This document shows positions 56,129 to 64,000 of a stretch of 64,000 nucleotides of DNA, in pieces (within the stretch, counting starts at the first letter, position 1; each line of letters starts with the position of its first letter). The notes under the pieces are model-generated. The model made no database searches. It was not told where the DNA came from and saw only the letters and a program-made list of their open reading frames with translations. The stretch is from Neodontobutis hainanensis (Eukaryota; Chordata; Actinopteri; Gobiiformes; Odontobutidae), in assembly GCA_024349245.1 (NCBI GenBank), contig JALDNG010000038.1, forward strand, positions 5,570,611 to 5,634,610. The letters run 5' to 3'. The translations under genes and the position numbers were made by a program.

Positions 56129-56983
56129 CAACAGTTCCCAAAGTGGAGGTCATGAGATGATTTCCAGATTTTTTTTTTATATATATATATTTTTTAAAAA
56201 AGGTTGTAATGATGTAAGTATAAATTTAGGATAATTAAAATAAATTGAAAGTAAAACTTTGTTAAACTATGTTTGCTCCCATTAATTATGACAGTTGCCA
56301 AGTCCGCGTTCTACTTTAACACAGTTGCCGCGGGCTGTTTTTCATCTCCGCAGGTTGAAGTGACTATACAATTATGTTATATTTAGTGCCGGAAATACTC
56401 ATTTTAGGAGGAAACCCTGGCAAAAAAACATATATTTTACCCTCCAGAGTGCATGTTTTTGACCAGGGAACCCCTAAAAACGCAAATGGGCTAGTTTTGA
56501 GTTGCAATTAGGCGGGTTTTGTTGTGAAAACCTGGCAACCCTGCAATTTACAGCACAACATGCGCTAGATATATGCACATTTAGTGTTTTGCTAAACAGC
56601 GATCGGTCTATTTTGAGATCTAAACTTGATAAAAAAAAAACAATAAAACGGTGGTTATTATCATCAAAAGAAAAAGAGAAGGAAACAGAGATGCTGATAA
56701 GAGAGCGGGATCAGCGGAGAATGCAGAAGGCAGAGAAGAGGATGAGCCGCCAGAACTAACCCCCACCTCTGGAAGGGCAGCCCGCCACACCCATGCCAAC
56801 GGAACATGGCCTATTGTATAAAAAAACACAATAGGCTAAATAATAATAATTTGGGTTGTTATCATTATTATAATTATAATTTGCATATTGTTGCATTTAG
56901 GCTACATGCATTTAGAAGAAGGGGAAGGGGGGTCGCGGATCGTCAGCAGTGGGGTCGCGATCTGAAAAGTTTGGGAACCCCTG
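56129..56983 (+). mobile_element. hAT-type MITE, monomer B
   Basis: Copy of 39847-40720 with the same 8-bp duplication CTCTAGTG (56121-56128, 56984-56991). Slightly shorter (AT repeat contraction). Confidence 0.85.
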
Positions 56984-57137
56984 CTCTAGTGTGCTACCAA
57001 AGGATGGCTGTAGCCTGTATTGTTGTAAAAGTATTGTCTGCATTCAGTTTTACAATGCCATAACCCGTATGCATTCCCTTCTCGTCTCGAAACAAGATCC
57101 ATCTACCAATAATGTCAAATCTCCTTCAATAGGCTGA

Positions 57138-59518
57138 TTAAACATATCTTCTCTTGGTTTTAGAAATGTATGTCGATTTCAAGCAGTCATGTGGTTCCCC
57201 ATCTAAGGGCGTAACCATCTTAGTAGCCAGATTAACCGTATTACAACGTTGTATTATCAATTCAGGGGCACAGAGTATTACTTCAAATCCCGTTCTTCTA
57301 GCCTGTGTTAAGACGAATTTAGGACTTGTTAGTAGAGCGTGTAATTTATGACTGGTATACAAAGTTACAGGGAAACCCATGGTTATCACTGAAGCTTTTT
57401 TAAATGCCGTCACAGCTGATGCTAATGACCTGTAACACGGCGCTAATCCTTCTTCGACTGTGTCTAATTTTGCACTGTAATAAGCTATAGGCTGTTTTCC
57501 AACTGCCGTATCTTGCATCAGAACTGCTGATGAGTAACCATCTCTCTCTGCTACATATAGATAAAACATCTTTTTATAATCAGGATTTCCTAGCTCTAGA
57601 GATATTTGCATGCTGTCTTTTAATGCAAAGAATGCTGTCAGCTTCTTCGTTCCACGTTAATTGAGCCTTATTATCTCGCTGGCCTGCTGATTTCATCAGA
57701 ACTCTTAATGGAGATTCTAGTTGAGCAAAATCACAAATCCAAGGTCTACTATAACCAGCTGTTCCTAAAAACGTCATCATTTGTCCTACTGTCTGTGGCT
57801 TTGGGGCTTTCGTAATAGCCTTGATATGAGACAGAGCAATTTTTCTCTTGTTACCAGTTAGTACTCGGCCTAGATACTCCACCTCCATTTGTAAATTGTA
57901 ATTTTTCTTTACTAACTTTATGTCCACCATGTGCTAAGGTTTGCAGCACAGTGATAGAATCTTTTTCACACTGTTCCTGAGTAGGACTACACATAAGCAG
58001 ATCATCTACATACTGGATTACTGTACTCACAACATTCAGATTCTGCAGGTCATGAGTCAGCGCCTGATTGAACTTTGATGGAGATAACTTTAGGCCTTGT
58101 GGGAGTCGGCTGTAGGACAGGCTCCTTTCTCTCCCATCTTGGTCATAAAAGGTTAAAACATAACAAATAACGTGAGTCAGGATGCAGAGGAATACTGAAG
58201 AAAGCAGAACATAAATCAATAACCGTAAACCACTCTGACTCAGCTGGAATATTAGACAAAATCAGACAGGGATCTGGAACAATAGGTCTTTCATCCTCAA
58301 TAATAGCATTAATTGCTCTTAAATCATGCACCAACCTATAATCCTTTGAATTTGTTTTTATGGGAAAAATTTGTGTATTACAGGGTCCCTTTAATTCCAC
58401 TAAAACGCCGCATTAATTAACCCTTCAATGATTGGCCTAATCCCCTCTACTGCTGAATAACTTAATGGATATTGTTTCTTATTTGGCAGTATACTTCCAG
58501 GTTTGAGGCGTATTTGTATTGGCGGTGATGACTTGACCAATCCTGTCTGGCTTTTCGACCAGACTTCAGCTGGTACTTGTTCTAATAAAGCATTAGGTCT
58601 CTCTGACAACACTAATTGTTTTGAGATGTTTCTATCTACAATTACCCTTTCAGCTTGGACCATGTCACAAGCTATTTTTTATTTTAAAATACTGATTATC
58701 TTCTGAGACACATACTTCGTTGTGTACTGTTGGCAGCCAATTATCAACGCGTGTTACAGCCTTTATCATTGGTTTAAGTGCACATGACTCTAGACCTTCC
58801 GCCAACATTAATGTGACATGGGGAACAGAGTCCGTGAACAGAAACCAAGATTCAAGTTGGGTGGTAAGCGGCACCGCTACAGCTCCCAGGCTGCTGACAT
58901 ATCTGGTGTGACTTATGACAGGAAAGTTTTTGCCATTCATGTGCTTTTTTCAATTGTCCTCATAATTCGTATTGTCTTGATTTTTAATCATACATTATTG
59001 TACAAAGTAGTGGCGTTCGTGGCACACGTAAAGTTTTAAATTGTCTCTCAATCCAGAGTTTCCATCTTAACCTATTTTGTTCAAGTTCCAGTCTTGGGCC
59101 ATCTCAGCCAATAAAGAGGTTGTAGTCTTATGTCCATCACAGCCGTGGCAGACATCATTTTACTCTCTGTGTTATCTGGGAAATCCACCTGGAGACTTCT
59201 CTGTGTGCATCTGGTATTAGCTTTTAGCACACACAAAACATCTCTTACTAGGATATTAATTGGGGTGGTTTTAGAATATAATAATGGCGTCCTTAATGTC
59301 TTTCCTGCTACAGTCAGTTGTACTTTCTTTGTGAGAGGAATAAATTGTGTTTTCACGGAGAATCCCACTGTTTTTACATTGGTGTCCGATAATGATATAT
59401 CTCTTCCTTCTTTTCCACTACAAGAATAGGTTGCTCCTGTATCAACCATAAATTGATAGTCATTATCTTGTATTTTCACTGTAATTATCGGCTCATCTTG
59501 TGATTGAGTAGACACCAC
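57138..59518 (-). pseudogene. ERV2 pro-pol remnant, monomer B
   Basis: Same blocks as monomer A: protease (59518-59081, FMVDTGATYSCSG), linker (58940-58665, SVPHVTLMLAEGL), RT (58663-58143 split at 58400; 58219-57851 with YVDD; 57930-57580) and connection/RNase H start (57611-57138). Most breaks are shared with monomer A, so decay preceded the tandem duplication. Confidence 0.9.
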
Positions 59519-59549
59519 TGGGACTATTTTCTCCTCTCTTTTGTTCTCC

Positions 59550-61730
59550 GGGCACCACTAGTAAGTTCTGCCTGGCCTCATCATGGGGAAATTTGAACAA
59601 CCCCTTGGAATGTGTCCTCCATGCCCGCAAGTCCAGCACCCTTCAGGCAGTTGCCTAAATCTTGAGATTGTTGGCCTGCCTGCTGAAGTGAAGTCAGTAT
59701 TCACAGACGTTGCATAGGCCGGCCTCTTCCTCCGTATCCACCCCTCAGTGTTGACATTCCTCTATAACCCCATGGCGCTTGAAACTGAGTCCAAGTGGCT
59801 GGTGGCGGTGCCATTTGTCCTGCTAGGGGAGGCTGGAACAGAAAAGAGTTATTCATATCCCTGGCTGTGACAGGACATTGTTGCATCTGAGGCTGCAGTT
59901 GTTGCATCTTCTTTTGTAATGGTTCTTGCTGTTGATAATTTTCTGATGCCACAATAGGGGCTTACACTCTTGCTTTTTCCTTTTTATTTTTGTTACTCAA
60001 GTCATTCACTTGCAGCTGTGTTAGCTTATTCACCAAAGTCTTATTCACGTCTTCTTCCCTCTTCTTCTCTCTTCTACATGCCTCTACATGGTGAATGACA
60101 TGCTCAGCGAACAGACTCCAATCCATCTTCATTAATCCTACAACAGAGTCCAGTTTAATTTGAATTTCAGGAGGCATTGCTTTTTTTAACCATTACTTTG
60201 AACAAGCTCTGTGTGGTTTCGTTTAAGTTCCAGGCACTACCTGTTTCATCCCTCCTTCTCTTTTGAAAATTGAACAGGAATTTTGATGGACACTCCGTGT
60301 CACTTTTTTCTGACTTGAGTTTGGATGGGTCTAGTCGTTCAGGAAATATGCGCCTGAGTTCTGCCCAGATCCTGGCTCTATGTCCGTTAGAGCCTATGAG
60401 GTCGGCCTGATTTCTTTTCATAACCAGTGGCAACTCAGCGGCTGTAAACAACTCTTCAGTAATATGTCTTCCAAATACATAAGTAATGCCTTAATGTCGC
60501 CCAACGAAAGTCTAGTTGAAGTTGTCTTAGCTTCTAGATCAAAAACACATTTATTTGCCACTTGTGACAGATGAGGGAGCCCATTAGCCAGACCAATCAT
60601 GTCTGTAAATGACCATGGAATATATTGTGGCTCATTGTGGCCTTTAGCCAGTATGGGATAGATCCCTGCTCCCCCATCCTCCAGTGCCTCGTGTGGGGGA
60701 GGGGTCAGTACTCTATGGCTTTGAAGAGTCATCCCCTCTCTCCTACTTTCAGATTTAGCATCTTCTAAGTCTGTTAATGTTTTTTCAAGGTAATTTATTC
60801 TCCTTTTTGCTCGTCTCTGCAACTCTTCTGCCACTTCCTCCATCTCTCTTGCCTGCTTAAATTTTACGAGGGGTGATTTATCACTTGAGGCTATAAATTC
60901 TTCAGATACGCTTGACTTTATTTCTTTATTCTCTTAAACTGTGTTCTTTCTCTGATATTTTTTTAATTTCATAATCCTCTTCCTTTTCTTTCAGTCTTCT
61001 TCTATAGTCCTTTGGACTTGGACTATATAAACTTTGCTTAGACTCAGAAACACTCGGACTTTGTTTAGCTGGAGAGTAATCTTCATCAGAACATTCCCCT
61101 TGCATTTAGTCTTTTGCTTTAAAAGTCTCTGTGCCACTTTTAATTGTTTGTAGTCATGTCTATCTTGTCGGGACTGACTTTCTTTTGGCTTGTCCGATTT
61201 TTCAGATTGTTTTCTTTTAATGCTCTTAGTGTCACAGGCATCTCTTGGCTTTTTACAACGAGAGCGGGCATTTGCATAATTCCCCTCTTTATCGCTCTGA
61301 TCAGAGGTGCTCTCTTCCCAGGAGGAGACGCTGCTGGAGTCGCTGTCATGGTCTCTGCCCAGAGTTCCCCGTCTTGGTTTAGTTAAAGCTAGTTTAAATT
61401 TCCCAAATATTTCACCATCCATCTTTTCAGATATTTCTTTCATTGGATATTGTCCAGCAACTTCAGCATAAAGCAGAGGAGCTGTAGAATCGGCGCAATG
61501 CTTCAGCTGTTTGCGTTTTCTATTCATGAATAATTTTTTTCTTTGCCTCTGTCTTAAACCACGCTAACACTTCACTTTCTTTATCGCGCTTCCCTTCTCG
61601 TTTATCACTATTATCCTTTGCCTTATCATGTCTGATGTTAATTTCAATTTCATTACAATGCAGTAAATCAAAACTACCCGTAAGGGGCCATTGTAATGTA
61701 CTGCACGTTCTTTAATGCCATTTTCTCATA
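59550..61730 (-). pseudogene. ERV2 gag remnant, monomer B
   Basis: Frames at 61527-60991, 60843-60418, 60451-60167, 60177-59962 and 59952-59701 match those of monomer A; the CCHC knuckle lies near 59640-59600. The N-terminal frame is open further here because small indels at 61262-61375 that disrupt monomer A (near 45004-45117) are absent. Confidence 0.82.
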
Positions 61731-61734
61731 CAAC

Positions 61735-62963
61735 TTCTAATTCGTTTTTGTTCAATAATTGTTTCCAATGGAGTCAGAGTGGAAACGATCTTTGTGGTAT
61801 TAGCTCCCATTCTGACACAGAGTGAGGATAAGAATATTTTATCCTTTTCAAAATCTTTTTAGTAATACAAATTTTCTTAATTTAATCCCACTTTTACTAA
61901 TTATTTGCAGGATATTAATGATATTTTCCTTTTCCTTCTCAAGACTTGTAGCAGTTCTTGAGCCTTCCGTCTCCCCACAGTAGGCTGTTTTCTCAACAGC
62001 GGAGATGTCAAGCCGTGGATTTGTGATTTTTTCTGAAGTCTAAAAGTCTCTCTATTGGTGTAATTGAAATGCTTCTGGATCGCACTTCAGCTTAACCTAT
62101 TTTGAGATAATTCAAACTTTCTTTGACAATTCCACAATTCCTTTTTTAACAATTCTCCGCACGGCGTTTTTAGATAGAGTTTTTACTTATGGCTAATATT
62201 TTAACTCGTTTTATTTATCTATTTTATTTGGCGCAAACCTCTAATACTTACTCTATTTGTATTTGATATTTTCTTAATTATTTCTTTAACCAAAATTAAT
62301 TTGTTTTACTTTATTCCTCTCGTTATTGTTGAATTTAACAAATGCTTTTTCCTAATTAGTATTCTATCTTTTGCCGTTGGCTTCCCCTCCTTAATTTTAT
62401 TTAAAGTTTAGTTTTTATCTTTTTTTACTTGTTCTATTAATTTTATTATCCTTTTAATAGATTTTTTGCATCTTCTCTAGCTCAATTTAACTTTTATTAA
62501 CATCAAGCTTCCAGCGCTTTTGTTAACTTTTCTTCTATATTTACTTCTAATTTGCTTTATTTCTGTGTAAATTCCTTTTATTGCTTTTGTTTTAGTTGTT
62601 GTAACAAATTTTCTAACTTTGTTAACATCTGCTTTTACTTTTTCCAAGGGTTTCATGTACACACATTCATTCACACACTCGACTATAGTCCACGCCGCGG
62701 CACCCAGTTGCTCTCGGGCAACTCGCTCAGTTTTCCTGTCCAGAAATAACTTATGTCAGCACCCAGCTGAATGTTTAAGTTAGAAAAGGACCGAATAACT
62801 ATTTGCCTTCCTGCTAAGGTACATTTAAATGTTGTTACTTTGGCAGCCAACCCCGCTGTATGAATCCCATCGACTTAGGACGTGTTGCTCCTTACAAGCA
62901 GGCCTTTATCTAAATTCTTCTCCTTTTTATAGTATTGGTTTTCGTTTATTTTATATCGTTTAT
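61735..62963 (-). other. ERV2 leader region, monomer B
   Basis: AT-rich, no gene. It carries small differences from monomer A (for example an extra 'cagcggagatgtcaagccgt' near 61996). It ends at the second fusion with mtch2 intron 3. Confidence 0.5.
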
Positions 62964-64000
62964 TTATAACTCAAATTTTTGACTATATAAAGATTAAAAT
63001 GAGGCATGTTCAGTAAATTGTAGATTTAATTCTAGTCTGTGTGCTTGTGCAACTGGAGAAAATGTGGCAGAAGTTGACATCTAAAAATGTATTTGTCGGA
63101 ATGTCAAATCCATAAATTCCTTTTTTATTTTTTTATTTTTCACAGAAATGCCATGAGAAAGTTGTGATAAGAATGTTTGTTTTATTTAGAAACAGATTAT
63201 TGTAGTGTGTTTTGCAGTACAGAAGTGCATTTCTTATGACCAAATATGGGTGCAAGCATTTAGATAGAATTACAATTATTTCTAAATTGTTATGCATGTT
63301 TAAGCACCAAAACCAAACCTAACTAAAGCAGTATTAAAACATGTTGTTTATTTACTACAATATGGCCACTACAGAGTCAAATACAACTCACATGATATGT
63401 TTTACCTGCTCCATCACTGTTTGAACCCTGTCCAATGAAAGGAAATGAGCGTAATACCAGGACACACATTCTCTGTTTTTGCTCGGCAGATGGACGCAAG
63501 CAATTTTGTTACTGACTGAGCACTGACTTTGTTAAAAACCTTTTGTTTGACTTTATAGACATTTAACACTTGAAATGTAAGAACTGATTTGTAGTAACTC
63601 TTTTTTCCAGCTTTTAGGCGGGCCACAGGAGGCTATAGCCGGCTCGCTAGATGATGTTGTTAATGAGGTAATGCTTTAACTTTACTAAACCTAATGAAAG
63701 ACCAACGCAAAATATTATTGGGTTCATTATTGCACTGTCCTTTTCTGAATGTTACTTTTTTCAGACGACCAAAGAGATGATCGCGGGCTCCTGTGCCACT
63801 ATCGTCACGCACCCTTTTCATGGTAATACAAAACATTTTGAATAGACTGATATTTTCTAAGGTTTAAAATGTGAAATTGGATTTGGAAAAGTGCATAATA
63901 TGCATGTGTTGCCTTTCAGTGATTACTTTGCGATGCATGGCACAGTTTATCGGGAGGGAAACTAAATACAGGTAATTGCACAGAACTGAGCTACACGTAA
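62964..64000. repeat. Tandem monomer C (partial, leaves window)
   Basis: Third start of the monomer, with the identical ERV2/mtch2 intron 3 junction. Only 1,037 bp are inside the window. Confidence 0.92.
63146..63971 (+). pseudogene. mtch2: mtch2 exons 4-7 (monomer C, continues beyond window)
   Basis: Exons 63146-63163, 63611-63667, 63765-63822 and 63920-63971, all open with normal splice sites: LLGGPQEAIAGSLDDVVNE, TTKEMIAGSCATIVTHPFH, ITLRCMAQFIGRETKY. Exon 5 ends SLDDVVNE, differing from SLKYVVNQ of unit 1 and monomer B. Exons 1-3 are not upstream, so it is at best a 5'-less copy; the state of exons 8-13 cannot be seen. Confidence 0.8.

Larger units (their letters stand above)
46674..62963. 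repeat. Tandem monomer B
   Basis: 16.3-kb copy of 33054-46673: same start and end sequence; the extra length is chiefly a 2,657-bp hAT element (51893-54549), about 230 bp in mtch2 intron 9 (49058-49297) and about 340 bp in intron 12 (50206-50548), minus deletions elsewhere. Confidence 0.93.
56992..62963 (-). mobile_element. ERV2, monomer B copy
   Basis: Same decayed provirus as 40729-46673 with the same truncation point and fusion to mtch2 intron 3. Private changes include a shorter frame at the RT start (58400 break), an RNase H frameshift near 57170 and, in gag, a longer open N-terminal frame (61527-60991, 178 codons) than in monomer A. Confidence 0.88.

Overview
The window reads as teleost fish nuclear DNA: interrupted vertebrate genes (mtch2, mgst3, immunoglobulin-superfamily receptors) with canonical GT/AG introns, sitting in dense fish-type repeats (L2-like LINEs, a tRNA-headed SINE, Tc1 and hAT transposons, two class-I-like endogenous retroviruses). 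No species can be named from sequence alone. No gene in the window can be shown to be complete and intact.

Layout. 1-10,185: LINE fragments, then two convergent immunoglobulin-superfamily fragments. A plus-strand IgC-IgV-TM gene (2821-5538, HHLA2/B7-like) has a 1.14-kb CAGTC/CAGTT array in its intron. The minus-strand TM plus cytoplasmic tail of a second receptor (8040-6597) has a 21-bp minisatellite in its last intron. L2 and Tc1 debris follows. 10,187-16,650 ('unit 1') carries the 5' part of mgst3, cut inside exon 3 by a foldback-type repeat, then exons 1-5 of mtch2. At 16,651 the unit stops at a minus-strand LINE, which is split by a 9.28-kb retrovirus (ERV1, 16,983-26,259, minus strand) with two 423-bp LTRs, a 4-bp target duplication, a tRNA-Leu-type primer site, gag, a protease/pol frame and only a stub of env. 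The LINE resumes at 26,260-27,394.

27,396-33,760 ('unit 2') repeats unit 1 with many small indels, and this copy runs on through mtch2 exons 6-13 to 37,704. From mtch2 intron 3 (about 33,054) onward a second, larger tandem repeat is present. Each monomer holds mtch2 intron 3 to exon 13, 3' flank, a hAT MITE, and a decayed second retrovirus (ERV2, minus strand) whose leader is fused directly to mtch2 intron 3. Monomer A is 33,054-46,673, monomer B 46,674-62,963 (enlarged by a 2,657-bp hAT transposon with a near-complete BED-finger transposase) and monomer C starts at 62,964 and leaves the window.

How it fits together. Order of events inferred from nesting: ERV2 inserted near mtch2 and decayed; a hAT MITE inserted into its pol; the composite was amplified in tandem; a hAT element then entered monomer B only. 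Separately, ERV1 entered the LINE at the unit 1/unit 2 junction very recently, with one LTR mismatch. mtch2 (mitochondrial outer-membrane insertase/carrier homologue) appears in four partial or broken copies, so a working copy, if any, must lie outside or extend beyond the right edge. The most noteworthy signals are the tandem mtch2-ERV array with mosaic copies, the possible UGA readthrough of ERV1 gag, and an unassigned protease-RT linker domain shared by both retroviruses.
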